In this document: positions 1-12,900 of the stretch, in pieces
Layout of the letters: every line of letters begins with the position of its first letter
Numbering within the stretch: position 1 is the stretch's first letter
NCBI GenBank assembly: GCA_023053575.1
Contig: JAKZAP010000012.1
Span: 8,866,230-8,930,229 of the forward strand
Length of the DNA stretch: 64,000 bases
Direction of reading: 5' to 3'
Source of the DNA: Branchinecta lynchi
Taxonomy: Eukaryota; Arthropoda; Branchiopoda; Anostraca; Branchinectidae
The notes under the pieces: generated by a model
What the model was told of the DNA's origin: nothing
Database searches by the model: none
What the model saw: only the letters and a program-made list of their open reading frames with translations
Made by a program: the position numbers and the translations under genes

Positions 1-215
1 GAATCTACAATTAGTCGTTTTTGCAGTTACCGTGGTATCTGACCACGGCCTAAAGCCGTTTTCGCAGTTTTCGTGATATTTGAAAATCAGATACCACGGT
101 ACCTTGAGAGATACTATGGTAACTGCAAAAGCGCCTTTTGACTGTGGGATCAGATACCACGGTAACTTTGAAAAGGACTTTAGACCATGGTATGTGTTAA
201 TGATGCTAACGTAAA
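1..215. repeat. short inverted/direct repeat cluster (TACCGTGGTATCTGA motif)
   Basis: The motif GTTACCGTGGTATCTGA near 27 reappears as its reverse complement near 90, 113 (imperfect) and 154, so the segment can fold back on itself. TTTTGCAGTTACC and GGTAACTGCAAAA also form an arm pair. It lies in the intron before the first visible aldehyde oxidase exon and is probably the end of a foldback transposon cut by the window edge. Confidence 0.4.
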
Positions 216-428
216 CGGAAAAGACTGGAAGGACAGATATGAGTCATAGACTTCCGAATAAATAAAAAAGTATTTTTTTGGTATGTTTGTCACGGTTAAA
301 ACCCCTTGTAAGTCCCATAACTATCCCGTGACAGGGGGAAGTGAACTGTTTACACAAGATCGCCTCGAGCAAGGTCACTGTTCCTTTAGCACTTTCCAAA
401 CTGATCCTAGTGGTTTGTGAACTATAGT

Positions 429-660
429 TGCGTTTTTTTGGATGTAGTTTCGGCGTAGTTTCGCTTAAATGCCGTTTTATTTGTCCATTAGTTTCGAACC
501 TGAAACTACGGAGCTCAAACTACAAACTACCTCGCCGATGTAGTTTGGTATAGTTTGACTTTTCGGAAACAAGAACTCAATAAAACGCAAGTAAGACAAA
601 ACAAGAGCCAAACTACAAACTTTGACGAAACAAAAGTGAATCCAATAAAACGCAACTTAT
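429..660. repeat. foldback MITE-like repeat, GCGTTTTTTTGGATGTAGTTT family
   Basis: It begins GTTGCGTTTTTTTGGATG and ends AATAAAACGCAAC, giving inverted ends. Inside, AAACTACA / TGTAGTTT words alternate in both orientations. The same left end and TGTAGTTTCGG block recur at about 20410-20578. No coding capacity is visible. Confidence 0.45.
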
Positions 661-775
661 GTTCACAAGCCCCACGATAGCACATCCGGTTAAAGCGTCG
701 ATACGGGAAGCCGGAGATTTCGGGTTCAAATCCTGCTCGTGGAGCATTTTTTGTTTTTCAGTTCATACTCTAAAA
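655..775 (+). repeat. tRNA-derived SINE, copy 1
   Basis: Positions about 670-745 form a tRNA-like unit: acceptor arms CCCACGA and TCGTGGA pair, and the B box reads GGTTCAAATCC. It is preceded by TATGTTCACAAGCC and followed by GAGCATTTTTTG and CAGTTCA. The same 5' extension and 3' tail occur at 16450-16560 (- strand) and 63690-63830 (+ strand) with different tRNA-like bodies, which indicates a SINE family rather than a working tRNA gene. Confidence 0.5.
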
Positions 776-821
776 TATACTAGTTTGGAATTTCACTAAA
801 CTTTTGGTCTGTTATTTCTAG

Positions 822-950
822 GTAGCCCAAGTTGCCGCTCAAGTTCTTGGAATTTCGGTGGATATGATTTCCATTAAACCGACGAATAATCTGACCAATC
901 CGAATGCAGCACCGACGGGAGGCAGCACCACTAGCGACACCAACTGCTGG
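822..950 (+). CDS. AOX: aldehyde oxidase exon a (molybdopterin domain)
   Basis: Acceptor TTATTTCTAG before 822 and donor GTAAGG after 950; 43 codons, phase 0 at both ends. It encodes VAQVAAQVLGISVDMI... and the TNNLTNPNAAPTGGSTTSD block, which is typical of aldehyde oxidases. Confidence 0.85.
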
Positions 951-3900
951 GTAAGGTTTTTGTCTGTATAATTGAATTTTTAAGGGTGTTTGAAATCATC
1001 TAGTGGTTTCTGTTGTAGTCAGTTGTAGTAACGGGAAGGATGAGAGTGCCATAACTTTATTGCTTTAAATCTTATAATATGAATCGCAAAGTGAGAGAGT
1101 CGAGATGGGGCATTTTATCTCAGAACTCGGTAAGTGTGAGTTGTTTTCCGGCAAAAAGAAGAAGAAAAACTGCCCCCCCCCCCCCACACACACAGTGTAA
1201 AAAAAAAAATGGAATATATTTTTATGAAAAGGAAATGTAGAGGCGAGTGACCGGCGAGCTGCCGTCACGCCTTTACATTTAATGCGCGTATCTACGGAAA
1301 ATCCTTAAGTGCTAGCTGTCCAAACTGTAGTTTTCAATAAGATTTTCTGATTTCCCATATATTTTCATTCGTGGTGGGGGGGGGGGCACTTTGATACCAG
1401 AGGGGTTTTCGCCGGGGGGGGGTGGCGGGGATATATCCGTCTTGGGGGGGGGGGGGGGGGTGGCTGCCCATGTGAGTCACAGGTAACCGGTGGTAGAGCA
1501 CGTAGGGATGGATAGTGAATAAGAAAAAAATATCAAGAGCATATTGATGCCCCGTCACACTTTGTGACTGTCCTACAAGAATTTTTTTTGACCCGCTTTT
1601 TAGTCTCAGCGGACTAAAAGAAAACAAAGTAGAAGACACTAATTAAAACAAAATAAATCAACATGTTTGTGTTATTTACATACACTTTAAAACACACTAA
1701 AATATACTTAAAACTTGGACACATTGACATTTACACTAAACGGGTTCAGGATTAACTGGCTAATAATGTCGGGGGCTGGCAGGGCAGGATGTTGGTGGAT
1801 GTTGAGTGAATTTGAATGTGAACGAAGAAGTGTATTGATGCTACCCTGAATATTGAAGTTTGAGACCAATTTACTATTACGGCAGGGTTTTGGGAGATAG
1901 CCTACATCAGAAATTCGCAATACTTAAGAAACAGCTTCTAAAGTTTTTTAAATATTTTTCCTGAAGTTGTGATAAATTCTGGACCAATTGTGAATGTATG
2001 GGGCACATAAAGTACTATAAAACCTTCCGAGTGCCTTACCTGGATTTTTTCCTCTATTCGGGATCAACCCCCCGTGCTTTCGTTAGGTATCTTCAATCAA
2101 TCAGTTTTGTTGTGACCCCAATAGCACAAGACCAACGCGTGCAGAAATTGGAAAAAGCACTTACAAACAATACGAATTATCCACAAAAACAAAAAGGAAT
2201 ATGAAGCGGAAATATAGAATTGAATATTGACTAAATCCGGACTGTTCCGTTGATTCGTGAATTAATAGATGTATTAATGTACCTTTAATATTTACATTTT
2301 AGGATGTAGAGGCGTATTCTGGCCATTCCCCGAGGACTCCTTTTCAGGAGTCCCCGTGTTTTTATTTGTCCCGGGGACTCCCCGTATTCTCGCGAGTCCC
2401 CGCGGACGGTGAATAATCCAATTATCATTAGCATCATCGAAAAGGACTCCCTTTCAGATTCGGAGGGGAATCAATTTTTGCTGGTGTTGGTGCAATGTAA
2501 AATTAATTAAAAACAATCAGAATAAACAAAACCAAAAATAAAAGGGATCCAGGCTACTTTCATCAACTGTATATTTTTTATTCGAACAATCCATTTTAGA
2601 AGCATTCCCCGTGTTCTCGCTGTTTCTCTATGCGGAGTCCGCGCCGCGTGGAGTGATTCCCTGTATTCTCGCCGTTCCCTTTGATTCCCCGAGGAGTCCT
2701 CGGGAAACGGCGAGGTTACGCCATAGGTTACTAATTTCAAGAAGTTTTTGGAAGACTAGAAGATGAGCTATTCTGCATTTTGCATTGTCAAGATACGAAA
2801 TTGTAGCCTATATGTAAATCGACTTCGTGTTGATAATGATGAAAAAGTAGCAGGAAATACATTGTAAGTATGGTAATGGAAGGGCGAGTAAAATAACAGT
2901 CCGAAGCCTTATTTGTTCACCAATACTCTTGGTGACTATCTCTCCTTGCCGATCCAAAATCTCCGGCCTCTCCGGGTATCTAGCGGAAGAAAGGCAGAAG
3001 TGGTGTCACAGTTGCTGCCAAAGATGCTGCCGTTGAGTTTGAGTCGTACGGACACGCTTACTCCTTCTTCCTGAGGATCGCTGGCGTGTTTTGGACTTAG
3101 TCGTATAGAGTATTTTTGTAGGCCGTTGCAGAGGCGTGCAAAGAGCTAAACCAGCGACTTCAACCAGTCAAGGAGAAGCTCGGCAAAGGAGCCACATGGC
3201 TGGAGCTCATCGACAAAGCCTTCAACGGGAACGTCGATTTGGTCGCCAGAAAGGTATTCAATGGCGCTGTCGAGGTACCACACTTGTTCTACGTCATCGC
3301 TGGTGTCGTCACTGAAGTGGAACTTGACGTCCTGACGGGAGAACGGCAGGTACGAATTTAATTTTCAGGTTGCTTCTAAGGTTGAACCTCCATTGCTGCT
3401 TCTAGCAGTTGGTGTTGCTGTAGGGCAGTGTTGCCATATTGGCGGATTTTTTGCCAAACTGGCGTAAAAATGTTCGCAACTGGTGCGTGGTTTAAATGAT
3501 GGCCATTTTTATGGCACTTGAGCTTACTCAAGTGCCATATAGCGATTGTAATTTCTGTCCGTCAGTCGGTCTGTCGGTCTGTCGGTCCCGGTTTTGCTAG
3601 TTCGGGCACTTCCAGATAAGCTAGGACGATGAAACTTGGCAGGCATATCAGGGACCGGACCAGCTCAACTTAAAATTAATCATTTCTGCAATCCGACTTT
3701 CCCCGGATCCGGGAGTCCGGAAACTATAAAGCAAAAGTGGAGCGAAAAGTAGCAAAAAAAAGGGCTGCCCGAGTGCGGGAGCGAACCAGGAACCTCTGAG
3801 TTATAACTCCAACGCTCTACCAACTGAGCCACGAGTCTATGTATGAGAGAGCGAATGCGGGAGTAAAAACAAAGTGGATAATCTAAACAAATTACATTGT

Positions 3901-6900
3901 TAGGATAATGGAACTTGTCAGGAATATTGGATGTATTAGGGAGCGTATGCGGGAGTATATATTGTTAAAAGATTGACGACCTGATTAACCTGGACATAGT
4001 CAAGAAACATAAATAATAGTTTGGGCACTTCCACGCAAGCTAGGACGATGAAACTTCGCAGGCATATCAGGGACCCGACCAGACTAAGTTGGAAATAGTC
4101 ACTTGCCCGATCCGACCATCGTGGGGGAGGGGGCGGAATCCGGAAAATAGGGACATTCATCACTTTCGAACGGGTGATCGGATCTTAATGAAACTTGATA
4201 TCTGGAAAGATCTCGTGTCTCAGATGTCTCATTTCGAGTCCGGACCGGATCCGATGAATCTTGGGGGTGGGTCTTGAGGGGAGTGGAGGGACGGGGAATC
4301 CAGAAAAATTTGGAAAAATTAAATATTTTCAGCTTACGAACGGGTCGTCGGATCTTAACGAAACTTGGTATATGGAAGGACCTCATGTCTCAGACGCCGG
4401 TGACATTGGGGGGAGTTGGAAGGGGAAACCGGAAATCTTGAAAAACGCTCAGAGTGGAGAGATCCGGATGAAACTTGGTAGAAAGAACAAGCACAAGTCC
4501 TAGATACCTGACTGACATAACCGGAACGGATCCGCTCACTTTGGGGGAGTTGGGGGGGGGGAGTCCTAATTTCTAGTGATCCCGCGAGTTCGATGCTTCC
4601 TGATGTGCTAGGACAATGAAAATTGGCAAGCATGCCAAGGACCCGACCAGATTAAATAGGAAATAGTCACTTACCCGATCTGACCATCTGGGGGGGGGGG
4701 GGTGGAGGGACGGGGAAGCCAAAATTGAGGTATTTTTAACTTGCGAACGGTTGGTCGGATCTTGATGAAAGTTGATATTTAGCATGACCTCGTGTCTCAG
4801 ACGTCCCACTTTAAATCCGGACCGGATCCGATGTCACTGGGGGGGGGGGGGGGGGGGGGAGCTGGTGGAGGGAACCAGAAATCTTGACAAACGCTTAGAG
4901 TGCAGCGATCGGGATGGAACTTATTCGGCCACGGTAGGTGGAGATAGAGTGAGTACCGGAAATCGCGTAGCACGTCTAGGGATCAAACAAATGGATTTAT
5001 TGGGATGAAAGTTTGAACAGTCATGTGCATTTGCTGCAGACAATCGAGACGATGCCGGAACTGCTCAGAAATGAGTGAAACTAAATATCCTATTTCTATT
5101 TCCGAACCGCATGTTTGGATGGCGGGTGTATTTTGTGAGGTTCTCATCTACTTTCTTGTACAGCCTACTCGTACAAGTGCCATATGAGCTCGTAGCTCTT
5201 GTTCTTTTTAACTGGCGTATTAATATTGTTTTGGTTCTATTGCCAATCCTTGAAGTTCTTTGGAGATTTCCTGGAATTTTGGGTTAAAAATAATTGAAAC
5301 TATTACTAACACCAGTTGAAAGCAGTCCTTTCGCCAAGATATGAATAAACTGCTGCGGCAAATGGTTCCTATTTGGCAAATAAGTTGTGTTTCAACCCCC
5401 TTCTTCCTTCTAACAGTTGGTGTTGGTTTAGGGCAGTGTCGCCATGTTGGCGGATTTTGCACCAAACTGGTGTAAAAATGTTTGCAACTGGCGCTGGGCG
5501 TAAAACTTGCCTATTTTTCTTTTTAACTGGGGTATTAATATTGTTTTGGTTCTATATCAATCCTTGAAGTATTTTTAAGATTTCTTGGAATTTTGGGTTA
5601 AAAATAAATTCTGCGTATTTTTCAAAGACAGTGGCGTATTTCTTTGATCACAATCTGGCAACATTGCTTTAGGGCACTAGTCGAAAGCAGTTCTTTCGCC
5701 AAGCTATGAATAAATTGCTGCGGCAAATGGTTCCTGTTAGGCAAATAAGTTGTGTTACAACCCCCTTGTTCACACCAAGACTTGTTGCTCCGCTGTGGCC
5801 CTACCCCAAGTCCTGGTAGGCATTCTGTATTCTTGATCTGTCTGCAGATGAATGATCAAAAGTAAAACCCTTCCGGTTAGGCTCTTACGTGGAAAGTGAA
5901 CTTCACTGACTAGAGCGTAAGGCCTAAACCGTGTTCGTCCAGGCCCGGCGTATTCCCATTGGCTTAAAATCACAAAAAATGGCGGTTACAACGGCGTCGG
6001 ACAGATTCCCATAATCCCATTGTCAGTGGAGACCCAACTTTAGATTCAGACGAGAATGATCTACGCATGAGCAATGTAATAATATTAATAATGATTTATT
6101 ACCCCCACATTCCTGAGGAAAACAAGTGGAGCAAATAAGGAAAAAAAAAAAGAAAATACTGAAAATAACCATACATACACATATACTAGCACAAAAACAG
6201 GCGAAAATCGAGAGAAGGGTGGGGTGATCCCGAAAGCTTCCTGTGTAGTATTAGTAATACTTCTGAAATATTTGGAACACAGTCTAGTTGCGTTACAGTC
6301 CGATAGGGAACAGTGAGGAAATAATATAGCCAGTAAAAGAAATTGAGTAGAACATCAATATGTGTTAATTCATCTTTGTTCGTGCTTTTCAAGTATTCAG
6401 TACGGCCACCGATACCGAGCTTTCCAGATATGTACAGTAAACCGGGAAGTAGGCTGATTCCTGACAGCTCCTGTCTAGAATTAGTAATTTCCTCGAAATA
6501 TCGTATTTTATTATAGTATACTTTTTTTTTTCCAGTGAATATGATTATAGTTTCTGTTACATATATAATCCGTAATTTCCTTCATAGCTCGTACAATTCA
6601 CTCGCTAGCATTGGATCGTCGTACAGTTAACACGTAGTACGTATAGTAACACCATGGAAAATATTTTGATACTAAATTTGAAGATCCACAATTTACATGT
6701 CATATCTACAATTTACCTTGTTAATTAGAGCATAGAGTTGAAGTGTTGTACGAGGTAGGGTACGAACGACTTCAGTTACCTGTGTGTTGGGGCGAGTAGG
6801 TTTCGTACAGGTTACATTTGCTGCTTTGTGTCTTGTGTTTGACTGTTCGGTCGAGTTGGGTTTGGTACTTCATAGTCTGGTAGTATAGTGCTGTGAAGAT

Positions 6901-9900
6901 CCGAGGTCAGCACTTACGTCCGAAATCAGTAGTCAGTTTTTGTCGTTTATCACAGAGAGCAGAGATACCAAGCTTGGCTAGTCCAACCTTCATACCTACC
7001 GCAATGTTAGAAGATTTCACGTTGCGTCAAACTGTTTTACCGGTTCAGGAAGAAACCATCTATTACCCAATTGTTTCACGTCTCTCATCTTAAAGCACAG
7101 CTCTTACTAGAAATGATTTTTTCCCTATGAAATAGATCAGAAAAAAACATTTTCAAAAATGCCTTTACTTTCCATCTGAAATTAGCGATTTTCTTGTTAG
7201 CGCTTGTCCACTATGTCCATCCTTCCTGCTCTCCGACGCGGCGGCTGGGGGCAAAACATTTGAAAACTGATCGCGCCGTGGTAAGAAGTGTGAAACTAAT
7301 CAAATAAAAGAAGTATTAAACAAAAGCTTCTCAGATCCTTATGTATGAACGAGTTGTCAGCAGACCTTGAAGATCCCGGCAAACATTTCGTTGTGTGACG
7401 GGCAAAACTCGGCAAGGCAAAAAAAGTGTTGAAATTCGTCGACAAAAAACGAAACATTGGAGAAAGGTGGGGATTTTAGAAGCTTATAATTCTATATGAG
7501 AGCTAGGTACATTATAAGAGGGGTCCTTTAATCATTTCTTTATTTGCCATCTAGGGAAAAGATGTTTAAACCTGACTTGTATTTTTAACTCTTCTTCTTA
7601 GCTTTTTGATGTTGTCCGTTCGTCGGAAACTCGGCGCAGTTATTTTCTTTCACTTTCTTTGCACAACCCCTTTTAGATATTCCTTCAGCCCAAGGTGGCT
7701 GCGAATCATATTTGACGGTGCAAAATGGATAAGTACATTTTATTAGAGCTATATTTCTGCCCTTCTTGACAAGGGTCCTCTTCAGGCTCAAGCTGGAAAA
7801 TGAACTTCGAAATGCGGACTTATCCGTTTTACACCGTCAAATACAATACCTTTTCTTTTCTTTATTTTTCAGAGCGTAACTAAATCTTTTCTAGGTCGTA
7901 CGAGTAGACCTCTGTGAAGACGCCGGGCGCTCCATCAGTCCGAAGATCGACCTTTGCCAGATCGAAGGAGCTTTCGTCATGGGACTGGGAATGTATCTTA
8001 CTGAACACGTGAAGAGGCATCCGGAGACTGGAAAGCTTCTTACCAACGGTACATGGGTAAGGTTTTACAGTTATATCTGCTTTAAAACGAGTTTACCGAC
8101 AGTGTCTACTAAGTAGTGTTTGGGCTTCCGTCAAGAACAGAACTGAACGCATCGAACAGAATCTGGGCCTAGACACATAGGCATTACTGCCATTTAATAT
8201 GATTATCCCATTTATTATTATTACTGTATACAGATTGCAGGTTTGTTTCCTTCCCCGACGTTGACCCAGAAGATTGACAGCCTGACGAGGACCCTTGCCA
8301 AGAAGGGCCGAAATATCGCTTATGAAGAATCGTAGCTGACGTATATCCGTTATAAACATTGTTTGAATATATGTTTCAAAGTCAGCTTAGGCTCAAAGAA
8401 TATTTATATCCATTTTATGCATTATTTGAATATACTGCCATTTTTTGGCCCTTCGGCCAAGTGCCATATAGCGATCGCAATTTCTGTCCGTCCGTCGGTC
8501 TGTCCAGGTTTTGCTAGTTCGGGCACTTCCACATAAGCTAGGACGATAAAACTTGGCAGGCGTATCAGGGACCCCAAATGATTAAGTTGGAAATAGTCAC
8601 TTTCCCCATCCGAGCACCGTGGGGGAGTGGAGGGAGGGGGAATCCGGAATCTTGAGGTATTTATAACTTTTGAACGGGTGATCGGATCTCCATGAAACTT
8701 GATATTTGGAAAGGTTTTTGTCCAGGTTTTGCTAGTTCGGGCACTTCCACATAAGCTAGGACGATAAAACTTGGCAGGCGTATCAGGGACCCCAAATGAT
8801 TAAGTTGGAAATAGTCACTTTCCCCATCCGAGCACCGTGGGGGAGTGGAGGGAGGGGGAATCCGGAATCTTGAGGTATTTATAACTTTTGAACGGGTGAT
8901 GGGATCTCCATGAAACTTGATATTTGGAAAGACCTCATGCCTCAGACAACCCACTTAAATTCCGGACCGGATCCAGTGACTTTTTTTTGGGGGGGGGGGG
9001 GGGAGGGCTGGAGGGGGCACCGGAAATGTTGGGAAACGCTATGAGTGGAGGGATCGAGATGGAACTTGGTGGGAAGACACCTAGCATACACTAGATACAT
9101 CATTGATATAACCGAGCCGATTCGGGCACTGTGGGGGAGTGGAGGGAGGGGGAATCCGGAATCTTGAGGTATTTATAACTTTTGAACGGGTGACCGAATC
9201 TCGATGGAACTTGATATTTGGAAAGACCTCATGCCTCAGACGACCTACTTAAAATCCGGACCGGATCCGGTGACTTTTGGGGGGAGCTGGATGGGGCAAC
9301 CGGAAATCTTAGGAAACGCTATGAGTGGAGGGATCGAGATGAAACTTGGTGGGAAGACACCTAACAAACACTAGATACATCATTGACATGACCGAGCCGA
9401 TTCGGGCACTGTGGGGGGAGTGCAGGGAGGGGGAATCTGGAATCTTGATGTATTTATAACTTTCGAACGGGTGACCGGATCTCGATGAAACTTTATATTT
9501 GGAAAGACCTCATGCCTCAGACGACCCACTTAAAATCCGGACCGGATCCGGTGCCTTTTTTTGGGGGGGGGGGGGGCTGGATTGGGCAACCGGAGATGTT
9601 GGAAAACGCTATGAGTGGAGGGATCGAGATGAAACTTGGTGGGAAGACACCTAGCAAACACTAGATACGTCATTGACATAACCGAGCCGTGCCTACTCGT
9701 AACAAGTGCCATATGAGCTCGTAGCTCTTGTTTATCAACTTTTTGTCAGAAAAAAAAACGACTGCTTTGAAAAAATTTCTACTGTTTAACCGACTGACCG
9801 AAAACATTTAGGGGCATCCCCATCAGACCTGACGCCTCTACATAGACGGTAAATTCTTGTTCTGTATTTTAGGACTATAAGCCGCCAACAGCCTTGGACA

Positions 9901-12900
9901 TCCCCATCGATTTCAGAGTCACCCTTTTAGACAACCCTCACAATACCAAGGGAGTAATGCGATCCAAAGGTAGGACATGACTCTTGAATTGGATCCGTCG
10001 ATGTGTTGTGTTATGATCTGGGTTTGCAGGGGCCTTTAAAGCATGTCGTATTATTTTAATTCATTGGCAGAACTATGTTTCGCTAAATTACCTTAAAGGA
10101 CCCCTGTTACTTATTCTGCCTTTTATATTTTCCCTAGCTCCCTTATGGAATTAGTCCCCTTTCGCCGTTTTTTCGTTTTTTTCTACGTCCTTTTAGCGCT
10201 TTTTCGTCCGTGGCGAGTTTTGCCAGTCGTGCAACGCAAGCTTGGCCGAAAAGTTCAATGTACGTCGTTACTCTTTCACACATATGTAAGGCCCATTTCA
10301 GAGTACGGCTGCCAAATTTGGCATCCTGGCTTAAGTAAAGCTCAGGATGCCGAAATCGAACGACTGCAGAAGAGAGCCTGCAGAATAATACATGGTCACA
10401 ATTACAAATCTTATAACGAAAGCCTTCAAATCCTCGATATCGAAAAACTGTCTGAAAGAAGACATAATCTTCTCATGCGTTTTGGCCACCAAATTTTGAA
10501 TTCTCAACACCACAGGACCCTCCTTCCGGACTTCGTTACACCCTCTCATGGACCGAATACGCGAAGCAAGGACGACCCAAAACCCAAGATTGTTCCCCCA
10601 CCTACGAAATCTTCCGAAAGATACCTAAATTCATTCGTTCCGTATTTTACTAAACATTTTAACTGTTCATGATCTATGTTCGTTTCTTATTTATTGTTTG
10701 TTATATTGCGTCTTACTTGTATTGTAGTGAGTATTTATTTTTCCGGCCCATGTTAGCCTAGTGCTATTAGGGTGCTAAATAAAATTGATTGATTGATGAG
10801 AAGTTTCACAGTGTTGATTTAATTTTGGAAGGTGTGGTAGGCCATCAGATCCCGTCTCCTAATTAAGACTTCTTTTGTTTTGCTTGGTTTTCCCACTTTT
10901 TAACCACGGCACGTTTATTTTTCAAATATTTTGCGTCCAGGAGAACGGGAGGGCAGGATTGAGTCGACAAGCGCTAACAAGAAAATAACTTATTTCACGT
11001 GGCAAGGAATGGTATTTTCGAAAGCGATATTTCTGTGCCACTTAATCGTGAAAAAATCATTTCTAGTAAGAGTTGTGCTTTAAACTGAAGCTTGGACGAA
11101 AATAATAATTTATCCAGTAAAGTTCGCTCCTTAGTTGACTATTATAGTTTTTGGGATTTTCAAAACGTAAGTACCTATGACATCGACAACCTGTCCGTCC
11201 GTCTGTGAGCACGATAACTCTTGAAGGGAATGAGATATTTTGATGAAACTTGGTGTGCGTCAAGTGTAAGGTCAAGTTCGTAGATGGGGTCTATAGCCCT
11301 ACGTTTAGAGGTGGGGGAGGGGGTTCAAATTAAGGGGCAAACAAAATATTCTTAAACAGCTAATGTCGATTATGGGGTAAGAATACATGCTGAACACGAT
11401 TATGAAAACCTTTTTCTCGCCGGACAAGTAGTTCGTCCAGAATCTGGCAGAAACCGGAAAGCTTATTAAAAGTAAAAGTTTTATTTGATATTGATTAGAT
11501 TTTCAGTTTAGACGTAAGAAGACATGCTGAATACTTATGTGAAAATCATTTTATACCCAGACAAGTAGGTCGTCCAGAATCCAAATCGGAAAATTTGTAA
11601 AAGTAAAAGTTTGATTTGTAGTCGATTAGATATCCAGTTTATGGGCAAGAAGAGATGCTGAATCCGTATATGACAATAAGTTTTTACCGGGACATACAGT
11701 TCGGCCGGAATCCGGCTGGAACCGGAGAATTTGTTACAAGTTTAATTTTTGTATGAAGTTGATTAGATGTTCGATATAGAGAGAAGAGGGTACGCTGAAT
11801 TTGTTTTTTTAGCCTTCCTTTTTCGCGGGACAAGTAGTTCCAGAATTCGGACGAAACCGAAAAATTGGCAGAAGTAAGGCAGGAAGTTTTCGTCAGAATA
11901 GATATGAATTATAGGGGTAAACACACACACGCTGAATATTAATATTAAAAATGTTCGAGGAGTCTGGTGAAGACTGGATCTGGCGAAGACAAGACCCAAT
12001 CGTCTGGATCAGATATTGAATTTTTGGGATCCCATCGAAACCTTTGGTCTTGTTTCTATTGTTTTTGGGATCCCAAAACGTAAGTGGAGGGATACCTATG
12101 ACATCGCAAAAGTTGTCCGTCTGTCCGTCCGTCCGTCCGTCCGTCCGTCTGTAAGCACGATAACTCTCGAAGGGAATGAGATATTTTGATGAAACTTGGT
12201 GTGAGGGTTCGTTGGGTCGTCGGACCAGTCAAGTTCGTAGATGGGCTTTGTAGCTCTACATTTAGGGGTGGGGGAGGGGATTCAGATTAAGGGACAAACA
12301 AAATATTTTGAAACAGCTAATGTGATAGTCTATTATGGGGTAAGAAGACATGCTGAACACGATGGTGAAAACCATTTTGTTATCGGACAAGTAGTTCGCC
12401 CGGAATCCGGCCAAAACCGGAAAGTTTGTTGAAAGTAAAAGTTTTATTTGAAGTTGATTAGATGTTCGATTTAGGGGTAGGAAGACATGCTGAAGACGAT
12501 GGTGAAAACTATTTTCTCGATGGACAAGTATTTCGACCGGAATCCGGCCCAAACCGGAAAGTTTCTTGAAAGTAAAAGTTTTATTTGAAGTTGATTGAAT
12601 GTTCGATTTAGAGGTAGGGAGACATGCTGAAGACGATGGTGAAAACTATTTTCTCGACGGACAAGTATTTCGACCGGAATCCGGACCAAACCGGAAAGTT
12701 TGTCAAAATTAAAAGTTTTATTTGGAGTTGATTAGATGTTCGATTTAGGGCAAGAAGACATGCTGAACACTTATGTGAAAACAAGTTTCTACCCGGACAT
12801 GTAGTTCGTCCGGAATCCGGCCAAAACCGGAAAACTGTTGGAAGTCAAAGTTTTATTTCTAGTTGATTAGATAAGCGATTTAGGGGTAAGAAGAGATGCT

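Noticed and set aside
1334..1639. Open frame of 101 codons, minus strand
   Set aside because: Its length comes from G/C homopolymer runs and it has no family resemblance.
10860..11090. Possible exon between aldehyde oxidase exons d and e
   Set aside because: Exons d and e already join in phase within the VGEPP block, so nothing is missing there.
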